A stretch of 64,000 nucleotides of DNA from JAJISK01 sp046759185 (GCA_046759185.1 JBHIBO010000006.1:1-64000), one strand, 5' to 3'; positions 7,977-16,666 are shown, counted from the stretch's first letter. Notes: generated by a model from the letters alone, not told the origin. Numbers and translations are program-made.

Positions 7977-8162
7977 GCCCAAGGGTAGGGAAAGGGCCCT
8001 TTAGCCTTTGGCCTGCCCGCCCCCCGCAACTCATGGGCCTCCTTCACCGGGCAGGTGGCCATCGCTAATGCGGCGTTCACGCCGATGGTCCTCAAAGGCC
8101 CCTCCGGGTTGCGGTCTCCCGAAACGCCTTTAAGGGGCTAGGTTTTCTTCCCAACTAGGCCC

Positions 8163-8378
8163 ATGATCAAGCCCTTGGAGATGCTCAACCAGAGCATGCG
8201 AAACGCCGTCCTCGTGGAGCTCAAAGCCGGTCGGGCTTTCCGAGGGACGCTGGAGGGATACGACCCCCACATGAACCTGGTCTTGCGCGACGCGGAGGAG
8301 CTCGTGGATCGGGAGAGCGTTCGCAAGGTCGATCTGACCGTGGTCCGCGGCGACAACGTCGTCTACGTGTCTCCCTGA
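8163..8378 (+). CDS. Sm-like archaeal protein (LSm/SmAP1)
   Basis: A 71-residue LSm protein with Sm1 ('GRAFRGTLEGYDPHMNLVLRDAEE') and Sm2 ('VRGDNVVYVS') motifs. It forms heptameric rings that bind U-rich RNA. It is first in an operon with eL37 (8 bases downstream) and purF, an arrangement found in many euryarchaea. A CCTTTAAG box near 8129 gives a promoter about 30 bases upstream. Confidence 0.95.
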   Translation: MIKPLEMLNQSMRNAVLVELKAGRAFRGTLEGYDPHMNLVLRDAEELVDRESVRKVDLTVVRGDNVVYVSP

Positions 8379-8386
8379 GGTGCGCC

Positions 8387-8554
8387 ATGTCCAAAGGCAC
8401 TCCCTCCATGGGGAAGCGGTCCAAGGGCAAGAGCCACATCGTTTGCCGAAGGTGCGGGCGCCACTCATTTAGTATCTCGCGTAACCGATGCGCCCATTGC
8501 GGCTATCTCGGGACCGCAAAACGGCGGAAGTACAACTGGGCCAAGGTGCGGTAA
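8387..8554 (+). CDS. rpl37e: Ribosomal protein eL37 (L37e)
   Basis: A 55-residue zinc-ribbon ribosomal protein of the large subunit. It begins 'MSKGTPSMGKRSKGKSHIVC', with the zinc ligands CxxC (residues 20 and 23) and CxxC (35 and 38), and ends in the basic tail 'GTAKRRKYNWAKVR'. Its stop overlaps the purF ATG by one base (TAATG), so the two are coupled. Length and motifs match the family. Confidence 0.97.
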   Translation: MSKGTPSMGKRSKGKSHIVCRRCGRHSFSISRNRCAHCGYLGTAKRRKYNWAKVR

Positions 8555-9996
8555 TGGACGACCTGGACGACCATCCCCGCCACCATTGTGGCATCGTGGG
8601 GGCCATCGCCAACGGCAACGATGTCGCCTCCGACCTCTTCTACGGGCTCCGGGTCCTTCAGCATCGCGGCCAGGAGTCCGCCGGGCTGGCTGTCCACAAC
8701 GGCCAGATCCAGTCCAAGAAGGGCATGGGGCTCGTCCACGAGGTCTTCAACGGCGAGGACATCGTGCGCCTCAAGGGCCAGGTCGGCATCGGCCATATCC
8801 GGTACTCCACCGAGGGCGCCTCCGCGCTGGAGAACGCGCAGCCCATCGTGGCCAGCTCCATCGCGGGTGACATCGCCCTGGCCCACAACGGCGAGGTGGT
8901 GAACGCCCCCGAGCTGCGCCGGGAACTGCAACAGAAGGGGTGGGCCTTCATTACCAGCACGGACTCGGAGGTTATCGTCCGCCTCCTCGCCCATGAGATC
9001 ATCCAGACCCGGGACGTGAACCAGGCGCTCCGGGAATTCACCAGCAAGCTCGTGGGATCCTACTCCCTGGTCCTCCTCGTGGGCGACCGCCTTTTCGCCA
9101 TCCGCGACCCCATGGCCGTCCGACCCCTCTGTTACGGGCGGAAGAACGGCGAGCACATTGTCGCGAGCGAGAGCGTCGTCTTCGACACCCTGGGTGCGAA
9201 GTTCATCCGCGACCTTCGACCGGGCGAGATTCTCGAGCTGACCACGGAGGGGGTCCACTCCACCCGCCTCCCTCACCCCACGAACACGGCCCACTGCATG
9301 TTCGAGTGGGTCTACTTTTCCCGGCCCGACAGCGTCCTGGACGGCCGCCTGGTCTACGACGTCCGCGTGAAGATCGGGCGGGAGCTGGCAGCGGACCACC
9401 GGGTCGAGGCGGACATGGTCGTACCCATCCCGGACTCGGGACGCGCCCATGCCTTCGGCTACGCGGAGACGGCCGGGCTTCCGTTGGTGGAGGGACTCAT
9501 CAAGAACCGCTACATCGAGCGCACGTTCATCCTCCCCAACCAGGCGGATCGGGACGTGGGCGTGCACCTGAAGCTGAATGCCGTCCGCTCCTTGCTCCAG
9601 GGCAAGCGGGTCATCCTCGTGGACGACAGCATCGTTCGGGGGACTACCATGAAGAAGATCGTGGGCTTGGTGCGCGAGGCCGGGGCCCATGAGGTGCACG
9701 TGCGCATCGGATGCCCGCCCATTCGGGCGCCCTGCTACATGGGCATCGACATGAAGACCCGCCACCAGTTTGCGGCCAACGGCCGCGAGGTCGAGGAGAT
9801 TCGCCAGCGGCTCGGAGCCGACACCCTGGGCTACCTCTCCATCCCCGGGCTCGTTCGCGCCATCGGGATGGGAGAGGCGGACATCTGCACGGGCTGCCTG
9901 ACAGGCGAGTACCCGGTTCAGATCCCCGGCGAGAGGATGCGGCCTCAGAGGAGGTTGGACCTCTTCCTTCCCTCCCAACAGGCGAAAGCGAGGTAG
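8554..9996 (+). CDS. purF: Amidophosphoribosyltransferase
   Basis: A 480-residue enzyme catalysing the first committed step of purine synthesis (PRPP + glutamine to phosphoribosylamine). The N-terminal propeptide ends before Cys13 in 'HHCGIVGAIANGND', the class II glutaminase nucleophile. The glutaminase domain spans 13-245 and the phosphoribosyltransferase domain 260-450 with PRPP loop 'RVILVDDSIVRGTT'. Late cysteines in 'ADICTGCLTGEYPV' match the Fe-S-cluster type. The last gene of the LSm-eL37-purF operon. PRPP synthetase is encoded at 31568-32422. Confidence 0.97.
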   Translation: MDDLDDHPRHHCGIVGAIANGNDVASDLFYGLRVLQHRGQESAGLAVHNGQIQSKKGMGLVHEVFNGEDIVRLKGQVGIGHIRYSTEGASALENAQPIVASSIAGDIALAHNGEVVNAPELRRELQQKGWAFITSTDSEVIVRLLAHEIIQTRDVNQALREFTSKLVGSYSLVLLVGDRLFAIRDPMAVRPLCYGRKNGEHIVASESVVFDTLGAKFIRDLRPGEILELTTEGVHSTRLPHPTNTAHCMFEWVYFSRPDSVLDGRLVYDVRVKIGRELAADHRVEADMVVPIPDSGRAHAFGYAETAGLPLVEGLIKNRYIERTFILPNQADRDVGVHLKLNAVRSLLQGKRVILVDDSIVRGTTMKKIVGLVREAGAHEVHVRIGCPPIRAPCYMGIDMKTRHQFAANGREVEEIRQRLGADTLGYLSIPGLVRAIGMGEADICTGCLTGEYPVQIPGERMRPQRRLDLFLPSQQAKAR

Positions 9997-10053
9997 CTAC
10001 GCCTTTACTGCCCCGACGGAATCCTTATTGGGCTCTCGCCGTTGGACGGTTGG

Positions 10054-10479
10054 ATGCGGAGCCTCGAGGACATCTTCGGCGACACCCTGTTTCTGGGCGC
10101 CACCCGCGGCTTGAAGCGAGACGAGGAACGCCTGTGGATGATTGCCGAACACTTGGAGGAGGACGAGACGGCCTTGGCCTTCCTCTCCCTCAGGACCGGC
10201 AACCTCCTGCTCACGCCGAAACGGGTGTTAGAGTTGAAGCCCCATCTGGACGTGGGCGGCATGTGGAACGTCCTTCGCTTCGAGGGCTACGCGGTCACTG
10301 CAGAGGAAGAACTGCGATACATCCAGCGAGTCCATGTCGAGGCGTCCCGGGGAGGCGGCAGACTTGGGCTCGAGACCCGGTCCGGTGAGCGAGAGTGGTC
10401 GGTTCCAGCGGCTTCCTCCTCGAAGGATCCGTCGAGCAACGCAAGGGCCTTCGCTGATCGCATTTTGGAGAGGCTCTAG
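10054..10479 (+). CDS. Hypothetical protein, possible PH-like domain
   Basis: A 141-residue soluble protein of unknown function. The central part ('ALAFLSLRTGNLLLTPKRVLELKPHL') alternates short strands with a helix in a way reminiscent of bacterial PH-like domains, but this is weak. The C-terminal 40 residues are low complexity and basic/Ser-rich. An in-frame TTG at 10042 could be the true start. It stands alone after purF with an ATCCTTATTG promoter-like box near 10021. Confidence 0.6.
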   Translation: MRSLEDIFGDTLFLGATRGLKRDEERLWMIAEHLEEDETALAFLSLRTGNLLLTPKRVLELKPHLDVGGMWNVLRFEGYAVTAEEELRYIQRVHVEASRGGGRLGLETRSGEREWSVPAASSSKDPSSNARAFADRILERL

Positions 10480-10541
10480 TGCGGACCACACCGTTCTGGG
10501 CTGCGGAAGGTTAAAGCTCGGGGACCCATGGCGAGAAGCTG

Positions 10542-10928
10542 ATGGAAGAGCGCGTCTTGGTCTTCGACTTGACGAACACACCGCCCAAGCAACGCGTCAA
10601 CCACGCCCACATCCGCGAAGATCTCGTCGCACTGCATGCTCATCCGGTGGAGAAGGAGCCCGGCATCCTGGAGGGAGTGGTCCTTCACCGGAGAGACTTC
10701 ACCCTGGTGATGACCGTGAACTACCGGAAGCAAGAGGAAACCCTGGAGTTCGACGGGTCGCGGGGGACTACCGTCACGTCCGCGGACGTCGGCATCGGCT
10801 CCGTGGTCTTCACGTACCGCGAGGGTGAGAAGAAGGCCAAGGATGAGGTGTCGGTCCTCTCTCTGCGGCAACTCGACAGTCGCCTCCGTCGCCGCGTCCG
10901 GGATGTCCGCGAACGCGACTCCCCCTAG
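10542..10928 (+). CDS. Hypothetical protein
   Basis: A 128-residue soluble protein not recognised as a known family. It is predicted mixed alpha/beta, with a strand-rich middle ('HRRDFTLVMTVNYRKQEETL') and a strongly charged C-terminal helix rich in Arg ('RQLDSRLRRRVRDVRERD'). The ATG at 10542 is preceded by GAGAAG. It is followed by tRNA-Ala on the same strand. Confidence 0.6.
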   Translation: MEERVLVFDLTNTPPKQRVNHAHIREDLVALHAHPVEKEPGILEGVVLHRRDFTLVMTVNYRKQEETLEFDGSRGTTVTSADVGIGSVVFTYREGEKKAKDEVSVLSLRQLDSRLRRRVRDVRERDSP

Positions 10929-10963
10929 GCAGAAAGAAATGGATCCTCGCGGCGGATGAAAGG

Positions 10964-10970
10964 GTTTTAT
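10964..10970 (+). promoter_or_regulatory. TATA-like box of tRNA-Ala
   Basis: GTTTTAT lies 25-31 bases before the tRNA-Ala 5' end, normal archaeal spacing. Confidence 0.65.
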
Positions 10971-10994
10971 CAGGAGCCCCTCATCGATGGATCA

Positions 10995-11067
10995 GGGCCG
11001 GTAGATCAGTTGGAAGATCGCCACCTTGGCATGGTGGAGGCCGTGGGTTCAAATCCCACCCGGTCCA
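10995..11067 (+). tRNA. tRNA-Ala (anticodon GGC)
   Basis: The acceptor stem GGGCCGG/CCGGTCC carries the G3-U70 wobble pair that identifies alanine tRNAs. The anticodon stem is CCACC/GGTGG with loop TTGGCAT and anticodon GGC. The T arm is GTGGG-TTCAAAT-CCCAC. No intron. Confidence 0.96.
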
Positions 11068-11080
11068 CTTCATCGCTCTC

Positions 11081-12043
11081 TCAAATGGTCTGTTCCAGCC
11101 GATCCAGGACTTGAAGACCCCTGAGTGTGATCATCTTGCTTGGCGCCCCCGGCGCCTCGAGGGAGAAGGGGGTGGGCCTCTTCTTCGGATTCTTCAGAAG
11201 CCAGTTCGCATAGCCTCCTTCGACGTCTGGATGCACGGCATCCAGGTTCCACGTGCCGTCCGCACGCCGCTGCTCTTGAAGCCAGCCCACAGCGAACTCG
11301 AGTCGCGGATCGTACCCGTATCCCAAGGCGGTCATGAAGTCGAGTCCCACCAAGAGGTCGTAGTAGTAGTGGTTGGGGTAATGGGAGCGGTACCAGGGCT
11401 CATACCGAGCCCCCTGTTTGTGGAGTTCCCTCTCCAGGAAGAACTCCGCGCCCTGCTCGACGACGCGGTGCATGCCCGCCGTCCACTTCCGTCGAGGATA
11501 GACGGCGAAGGCACTCAGGCCCTCCCAGGAGTCGAGGTTTCGACCCGTCCCGAAACAGTTCCACCCACCCTTCGGGTCCGCGCGGTCGACGAGCCACTCG
11601 AAGGCACTCCGAACTCGTGGTTCGTCTACATAACCAAAGCGAACGAGGGCCCGGGCGGTGTTGCCCGTGATGCACAGATGACCGACCCTCATATTGTCGG
11701 CACCGAAGCCGCCGTCCTTCTTCGCGAAGCGGTCCATCCACATCTGACAGGCCTTGTCGATCCGAGGATCTGACGTCGTCAAGCCTAGATCCGACAGGAC
11801 GAGCAACATCCAGTTGGTAGAGGTGTACTTGGGTCGATAGAGACTCTCCTGGGCGACCCACCAGCCGCCCGCCTCCTGCTGGTCGAGGATGGCGGCGGCC
11901 CATCCCTCGACGCCGATCCTCTCCTTCGCGGATTGTACCTCGCCATCATCCTCCGATTGCCCCCGAATCTGCGTGAGCGCGAGGTATCGGATGGAGGGTT
12001 CGCCCTCCTCCAGCAACCACTCCAGGGCTGAATCGAACCCCAT
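11081..12043 (-). CDS. Prenyltransferase/squalene-cyclase-like alpha-toroid protein
   Basis: A 320-residue all-helical protein with repeated barrel-helix segments seen in terpene-cyclase and prenyltransferase toroids ('GFDSALEWLLEEGEPSIRYL', 'WAAAILDQQEAGGWW', 'GWNCFGTGRNLDSWEGLSAF', 'GWLQEQRRADGTWN'). The DxDD acid motif of squalene-hopene cyclases is absent and the protein is half their length, so a single toroid with an unknown ligand or substrate is more likely. The ATG at 12043 follows a minus-strand TTTAAG box. It is convergent with tRNA-Ala. Confidence 0.7.
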   Translation of the reverse strand: MGFDSALEWLLEEGEPSIRYLALTQIRGQSEDDGEVQSAKERIGVEGWAAAILDQQEAGGWWVAQESLYRPKYTSTNWMLLVLSDLGLTTSDPRIDKACQMWMDRFAKKDGGFGADNMRVGHLCITGNTARALVRFGYVDEPRVRSAFEWLVDRADPKGGWNCFGTGRNLDSWEGLSAFAVYPRRKWTAGMHRVVEQGAEFFLERELHKQGARYEPWYRSHYPNHYYYDLLVGLDFMTALGYGYDPRLEFAVGWLQEQRRADGTWNLDAVHPDVEGGYANWLLKNPKKRPTPFSLEAPGAPSKMITLRGLQVLDRLEQTI

Positions 12044-12136
12044 GACGCCCGTCCCCGACCGCGGTACGTCCTCGGCCCTTAAACCCACACGCCCAGAACC
12101 GAAACGCACAAGGCCAATCACGATTCTGACGCCGCA

Positions 12137-12418
12137 ATGAGCTTCCTTGACGTGGAGACGTGGGAACGAATCCGGATCGCCAACCAGGTGCTGCAGACGC
12201 TCTGGGACTATTTGGAGAGCCGGGGCGCGAACGTGGACCAGCCCCAGGCCGATCCCGGCCTTGCCGGAGCCCTGTACTGGGTGGGCCAATGCAGTCGAGA
12301 GAGGACAGAGGGGATCGCCACGGAGAAGCTCGATGGGGTCATTTGGGATCCCCGGCAGGCCGGCTGGGTCTGCGAGCGGCATCTCCTTGGTGCCAGTGAG
12401 GGGACAGGCGCGGAATAG
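12137..12418 (+). CDS. Hypothetical small protein
   Basis: A 93-residue protein beginning with 'MSFLDVETWERIRIANQVL'. It is helical at the N-terminus with no transmembrane segment and no recognised family. It is divergent from the alpha-toroid gene and ends about 30 bases before an AT-rich promoter stretch. Coding status rests on length and position only. Confidence 0.45.
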   Translation: MSFLDVETWERIRIANQVLQTLWDYLESRGANVDQPQADPGLAGALYWVGQCSRERTEGIATEKLDGVIWDPRQAGWVCERHLLGASEGTGAE

Positions 12419-12449
12419 CGCGAACATAGGTTACCTGTATAAGTATATC

Positions 12450-12465
12450 AAGACGTGAGCGTCTT
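12450..12465. promoter_or_regulatory. Inverted repeat overlapping the start codon of the HTH gene
   Basis: A perfect 6-bp inverted repeat AAGACG-TGAG-CGTCTT contains the GTG start (12455) and follows the AT-rich TGTATAAGTATATCA stretch (12436-12450). Its place and symmetry fit an operator for the HTH protein it precedes, or an RNA hairpin at the start codon. Confidence 0.45.
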
Positions 12466-12865
12466 CGCGTTTGTGGGCCGACGGAAGGGCGCGAGAACCC
12501 GACCCACGGAACTCCGTATCGCCGCGGTTCGTCTGGTCCGCTCAGGTGTCGCGCAGTGCCGCGTCGCGGAGGCATTCGATGTGGATCCGTCCACCGTCTC
12601 TCGCTGGTGTCGTCTGGCACGGACGGGGGGTCTCAATGCGCTGGCCCGTCGCCCCGTCACGGGGCGGCCTCGGAAGGTCTCGGACCAGGCCTTGCGGGAA
12701 TTACCTCTCCTACTCGCCGATGACCCCTCCACACACGGGCTCCCGGGTCATCGATGGAACCTCTCCCTGGTGACTGAGCTAATCATGCAACGATATGGGG
12801 TGAGGTACCACCCGTCCCATGTGGGGAGGCTTCTGCGTTCTCTCCGTGTTGAATTGATTAACTAA
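12455..12865 (+). CDS. Orphan IS630-type transposase N-terminal DNA-binding protein
   Basis: A 136-residue protein equal to the N-terminal part of IS630-family transposases. A first helix-turn-helix ('AEAFDVDPSTVSRWCRLAR') spans about residues 38-60, the linker has 'RPVTGRPRKVS', and a second winged-helix part ends with 'RYGVRYHPSHVGRLLRSL'. It stops where the DDE catalytic domain would begin, and no DDE remnant lies in the 49 bases before the next gene. It may be a relic or a domesticated regulator. The GTG start lies in a short palindrome. Confidence 0.75.
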   Translation: MSVFAFVGRRKGARTRPTELRIAAVRLVRSGVAQCRVAEAFDVDPSTVSRWCRLARTGGLNALARRPVTGRPRKVSDQALRELPLLLADDPSTHGLPGHRWNLSLVTELIMQRYGVRYHPSHVGRLLRSLRVELIN

Positions 12866-12914
12866 TGCAGACCTGCGCAAGGAAGAAGTACCCCCTGGGG
12901 GCGTCGGCACCCTT

Positions 12915-13616
12915 ATGATGACCCAGAAACATCGGAGGGAAGTGCAAGCCCGTCTATTCAAGGCCATCGAGGAGGGGGATGTGGAAGCCGTGGTGGAGCT
13001 CTTCGAGATTGATCCGGACCTCGTATCGGGGTCGAACTCCGAGGGGGCGAGTCCTCTAATCTGGGCGGCGTACTACCGGCGAGGCAAAATCGTCGATCTT
13101 CTCATGGAGCACGGTGCCCGACCCGACATCTTCGAGGCATCGGCCCTGGATCTCAACGATCGCGTGCGGGACCTCCTGGAATCTGACCGAACGTTGGTCG
13201 ATCGCTACAGCTTCGATGGATGGACTCCTCTTCACTTGGCGGCCCACTTCGGGAGTGTGGATGTCCTACGCACCCTCCTGGCGACCGGCGCCAGTCACCA
13301 GGCCGTCTCCCGCAACAGCAACGGGAACCAACCGTTGCAGGCGGCAGCGGCGGGGCGTCAGGTCGAGGCGGTAACCCTTCTCTTGCGGGTCGGAGCCGAC
13401 CCGGACGCTCGTAGCGAGGGCGGCTTCACGGCCCTCCACTCTGCAGCGGCCAGCGGCGACGTGGAGTTGACTCGGACCCTGCTTGAAGCCGGCGCAACGG
13501 TCGACGTCAGGGCTGACGGGGGGAAGACCCCCTTGGAGCTGGCCATCGAGGCGAATCACACGGCCATCGTGGACCTCCTCGAGGCCGCGCAGGATGGGCT
13601 ATGGAACGGCACCTAG
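12915..13616 (+). CDS. Ankyrin-repeat protein
   Basis: A 233-residue soluble protein made of about six ankyrin repeats. The clearest are 'GWTPLHLAAHFGSVDVLRTL', 'GNQPLQAAAAGRQVEAVTLL', 'GFTALHSAAASGDVELTRTL' and 'GKTPLELAIEANHTAIVDLL', spaced about 33 residues; repeat two or three is degenerate ('DIFEASALDLNDRVRDLL'). Such proteins bind other proteins; the partner is unknown. The start at 12915 (ATGATG) is preceded by CCTTATG. No signal peptide. Confidence 0.9.
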   Translation: MMTQKHRREVQARLFKAIEEGDVEAVVELFEIDPDLVSGSNSEGASPLIWAAYYRRGKIVDLLMEHGARPDIFEASALDLNDRVRDLLESDRTLVDRYSFDGWTPLHLAAHFGSVDVLRTLLATGASHQAVSRNSNGNQPLQAAAAGRQVEAVTLLLRVGADPDARSEGGFTALHSAAASGDVELTRTLLEAGATVDVRADGGKTPLELAIEANHTAIVDLLEAAQDGLWNGT

Positions 13617-13752
13617 ATCTGCCTCCAACGCGAAGGAGGGGCAACGGTGAGTCAGTGGCCGGGCAAAGCCTTTAGGGGCCAACAGCCTCCGATCCGCGGG
13701 GAGGGGACCGGTCCGACTCGAAGGACCGAGGCACCCCCAGGCGGATGATCCC

Positions 13753-14034
13753 ATGAAGACAGTGGTTGATGGTCCTCTCGGCAGCAATGAAGTGAAAGGC
13801 CTCAAACAGATCAAAGACAGGATTCGAGAGCTCCACGCGCAATTCTCGGAACTAGAGGACGGGCTGCGGAAGTTCCTCCCGAATTTTAAGGAGTGGACCA
13901 TCCGCCCGGTCGATCTGAAGCCCGTTTGGTGGAACTTCGAGGAGCTATACAAGGCGGACTACCACGGGACGGACAATGAACTGTACGAGGTCATCGTGTC
14001 GCCCGAGGGGAAGCTGCAAGTAACCCAGCTCTAG
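13753..14034 (+). CDS. Hypothetical protein
   Basis: A 93-residue soluble protein with a helical first half ('IKDRIRELHAQFSELEDGLRKF') and a strand-rich second half containing WW and tyrosines. Not recognised. A GCCTTTAGG box lies about 80 bases upstream, which would leave a leader. Single gene. Confidence 0.5.
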   Translation: MKTVVDGPLGSNEVKGLKQIKDRIRELHAQFSELEDGLRKFLPNFKEWTIRPVDLKPVWWNFEELYKADYHGTDNELYEVIVSPEGKLQVTQL

Positions 14035-14122
14035 CCCTGCCTGCGATGGGCATCGCATCGCACACAGTCGCCTTCTTGGCTCATAACGGCATCCGACGAG
14101 TCCGGGTCCACGGAGGCGCCCC

Positions 14123-14986
14123 ATGGTCGAAATCTGGCTCTTCTTTGCGTTGGGAGCGACCCTTGTATGGGGCCTGGGACAGATCGCCGCCAAGCAGGGG
14201 GTAGGTCGCCTCGGTCCGAGGAAGATGGCAGCCGTGGTTGCGCTTGGGGAGGCCGGGGTCTTCCTCGCGGCCTACGTGGCTTCCGGCACCCCAGCCCTGG
14301 GGGGGAGTCGAGGCATTCTCCTCGGCCTGGCCGCCGGGATTACAGGGATGCTGGGCTTCGTCACATACTATGAGACCATCGCCCGGGGAACCATCTCGCG
14401 GGTGGGTACGATCATTGCGGCCTACCCGGCTATCACCGTCATCCTGGCCCTGATCTTTCTCGGCGAATCCATCACGCCGACCCAGGGCCTGGGCGTCGTG
14501 TTGCTCTTGAGCTCTGCCGTTCTTCTGGGAAGGACCGAGCAGCAGACCTCCGGGGCAGGTGGACGGGCTCTGACCCTCATGGTTCTCGTGTCGTTCCTTC
14601 TGTGGGGCGTCTGGGGATTCATGGTGAAGGTCGCCGTGACCGAGTTGGGTGAGGGGTCGACCTTCTTCTATTTCGCCGTATCCAACGTCCTCGTGGCCTT
14701 CCCCCTCTTGTTGTTCGTTCGGGTACGGGGGTCACGGCCGTTCGTGGCTGACCGGCGCCACCTAGCGTGGCCGCTGCTGACGATCCTGATGGGGTCCAGT
14801 GGGGTAATCCTAATGACGCTAGCCTTCGTTGATGGCCCCGCGACCTTGGTCGCCGCATTGACGGGGGCCTATCCCGTCGTCACCGTTCTGGCAGCCGCGA
14901 CACTCCTCCACGAGCGCTTTCGTACGGTGGACATCCTTGCCGTGGCCGCCTTCGTGGTGGGACTCCTCGCCGTGGCTCTGGTCTAG
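14123..14986 (+). CDS. EamA/DMT-family transporter
   Basis: A 287-residue inner-membrane protein with ten hydrophobic helices arranged as two EamA repeats of five (about 1-135 and 145-287). Marker segments are 'GATLVWGLGQIAAKQG' and 'ITVILALIFLGESITPTQ' in the first half and 'VTVLAAATLLHERFRTVD' in the second. Family members export metabolites; the substrate is not predictable. Single gene between unrelated neighbours. Confidence 0.9.
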   Translation: MVEIWLFFALGATLVWGLGQIAAKQGVGRLGPRKMAAVVALGEAGVFLAAYVASGTPALGGSRGILLGLAAGITGMLGFVTYYETIARGTISRVGTIIAAYPAITVILALIFLGESITPTQGLGVVLLLSSAVLLGRTEQQTSGAGGRALTLMVLVSFLLWGVWGFMVKVAVTELGEGSTFFYFAVSNVLVAFPLLLFVRVRGSRPFVADRRHLAWPLLTILMGSSGVILMTLAFVDGPATLVAALTGAYPVVTVLAAATLLHERFRTVDILAVAAFVVGLLAVALV

Positions 14987-15020
14987 GGTGCGCCCGAAGC
15001 GGAAGCCCCTCGAGGCAGGG

Positions 15021-15854
15021 TCACAGAAGCCCACCCACGAAACGGAACACGAGGGCCGCGGAGAGGAGGGTCACGGCAGCGACCGACACGGCCACGTCCC
15101 CAGGACGAACCACCAAGTCGACGCTGTTGGTCCTCGTGGGGTAGGCGAAGGTTGCGCGAGCCTCCAAAGCCTCCCCGAGTCGCACCGAGCGACGGAGAAC
15201 GCTGACGAAGAGGGGGAGAAGAAGGGGCATCACAGCACGCCATCGACGTCGGAGGGGTCCTCCCGTCTCGAGGTCCAAGCCCCGCGCCATCTGCGCCTCG
15301 CGAATCCGTCGGGCCTCGTCGGCGAGGATGGGGATAAACCGGAAGGCCAGACTCAGGGTCAGGACGAAAAAGTAGGGGGCCCGGAGGGAAAGGAGGAGAC
15401 CCTCCACATCGTCGAGACTCGTCGTTAGGAAGAAAACGCTCGCCGTGACAAGCATGAGGACGATGCGCGCATAGACCACGAGGCTGAAGAGAAGGGCTTC
15501 CCGAGTTATTGCCAGTTCCCCCAACAGGGGCGTCCCCGGGGGGGTCAGAGAGAGAATTACCGCTGCCTGTCCCGGCGGATAGGTGTAGATGGAGTGTAGG
15601 AAAGCGTTGAGGGGCACCAGGAAGAGGGCAAGGAGCGCATAGATACGAAGGGACCCCACCAAGGCACCTCCGACGCGACCCACTGCGATCAGGATGCCGA
15701 GGGGCAGGAGGACGACCAGAACCGCCCGAAGGTCCATCCACAGCCACAGAAAGAGAATGAGGGACGCGACAACGACGAGCTTTGCGCGTGGGTCAAGGCG
15801 ATGGAGGGGCGTCTCGCCTTTCCGGTAGCGAAAAGCCGCCAGCGGGTCACTCAT
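15021..15854 (-). CDS. ecfT: ECF transporter T-component (EcfT/CbiQ family)
   Basis: A 277-residue membrane protein linking the S-subunit to the two ATPases. Hydrophobic helices lie in the first 115 residues. The coupling-helix signatures are 'REAQMARGLDLE' near residue 185 and the degenerate second one 'LGEALEARATF' near 225, which contact the ATPases. Its ATG overlaps the EcfA stop by four bases. The last gene of the S-A'-A-T operon. Confidence 0.93.
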   Translation of the reverse strand: MSDPLAAFRYRKGETPLHRLDPRAKLVVVASLILFLWLWMDLRAVLVVLLPLGILIAVGRVGGALVGSLRIYALLALFLVPLNAFLHSIYTYPPGQAAVILSLTPPGTPLLGELAITREALLFSLVVYARIVLMLVTASVFFLTTSLDDVEGLLLSLRAPYFFVLTLSLAFRFIPILADEARRIREAQMARGLDLETGGPLRRRWRAVMPLLLPLFVSVLRRSVRLGEALEARATFAYPTRTNSVDLVVRPGDVAVSVAAVTLLSAALVFRFVGGLL

Positions 15855-16666
15855 GCGGACCCTCTCAGGTGCCCACTCACCTCCCGGTAAAGGCGGGAAC
15901 TTGGGTCGATGCCCCGCTCCTCCATGAGGGCGAGCAGGCGAGGAATCTCCGGTGGGTGGAGTCCCGCCTCGGCCAGGGACGGATGGGCGAAGACCTCCGC
16001 CGTTCTCCCCTCGAGGAACACGCGTCCTCGTCTCAGGATCACGACCCGATCGCTGGACTCGTAGGCGAACTCCAAGTCGTGGGTTATGAAGACAACTGTC
16101 TTGTCCTCCTGGGTGAGGGTCCGAGCAATCGTGGCCAGGTGTCGCTTCCTCCCGTAGTCCATCCCCTTCGTGGGCTCATCGAGCAGGAGGACAGCGGGTT
16201 GAAGGACAAAGCTCGAAGCGAGAGCCACACTCTTTCGTTCCCCTCCGCTTAAGGCGGCCGGGAGGCGGTGGCGCGCCTTCCATAGGTCAAACCGACGTAG
16301 CTCGGTCTCCACCCGCTCCTCCACTTCCGGCGGCGGTTGACCTAAGTTTCGTGGTCCAAAGGCCACCTCATCCCGAACGCGTTCCAGGAAGATCTGGTGG
16401 TCGGGGTTCTGAAACACAAGCCCGACGTCCCTGGTAATCTCGTGTGTCGTGAGTTGCGAGGTGTCCCTGCCCTCGAGCCAGATGGTACCCTGCGTGGGCC
16501 TGAGCAACCCAAGGAGGAGCCGCGCAAGTGTGGTCTTCCCCGAGCCGTTCTCACCTAAGAGCGCGACCCGCTCCCCGGGAAGGAAGTCGAGGGTCAGGCC
16601 TCGAATGGCCTCAACACCGTTGGGGTAGGCATAGTGCACATCACGAAGACTAAGCAGTGGTCTCAA
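15851..16666 (-). CDS. ecfA1: ECF transporter ATPase (EcfA)
   Basis: A 271-residue ABC ATPase. Walker A 'GENGSGKTTLARLL' is near residue 38, the Q-loop 'VFQNPDHQIF' near 84, the signature 'LSGGERKSVALAS' near 139 and Walker B 'VLLLDEPTKGMD' near 160. The ending with a C-terminal extension resembles CbiO/EcfA. The start is TTG at 16666, inside the end of the paired ATPase gene (17-base overlap), so co-translation is likely. Confidence 0.93.
   Translation of the reverse strand: MRPLLSLRDVHYAYPNGVEAIRGLTLDFLPGERVALLGENGSGKTTLARLLLGLLRPTQGTIWLEGRDTSQLTTHEITRDVGLVFQNPDHQIFLERVRDEVAFGPRNLGQPPPEVEERVETELRRFDLWKARHRLPAALSGGERKSVALASSFVLQPAVLLLDEPTKGMDYGRKRHLATIARTLTQEDKTVVFITHDLEFAYESSDRVVILRRGRVFLEGRTAEVFAHPSLAEAGLHPPEIPRLLALMEERGIDPSSRLYREVSGHLRGSA

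Noticed and set aside
8503..9978. A 491-codon open frame on the minus strand across purF
   Set aside because: It is the antisense of a clear purF with every expected motif; its composition is typical of a GC-rich shadow frame, and no domain is recognisable.
12455..12914. An intact insertion sequence
   Set aside because: Only the transposase N-terminal domain is present; no DDE domain, terminal inverted repeats or target duplication were found.
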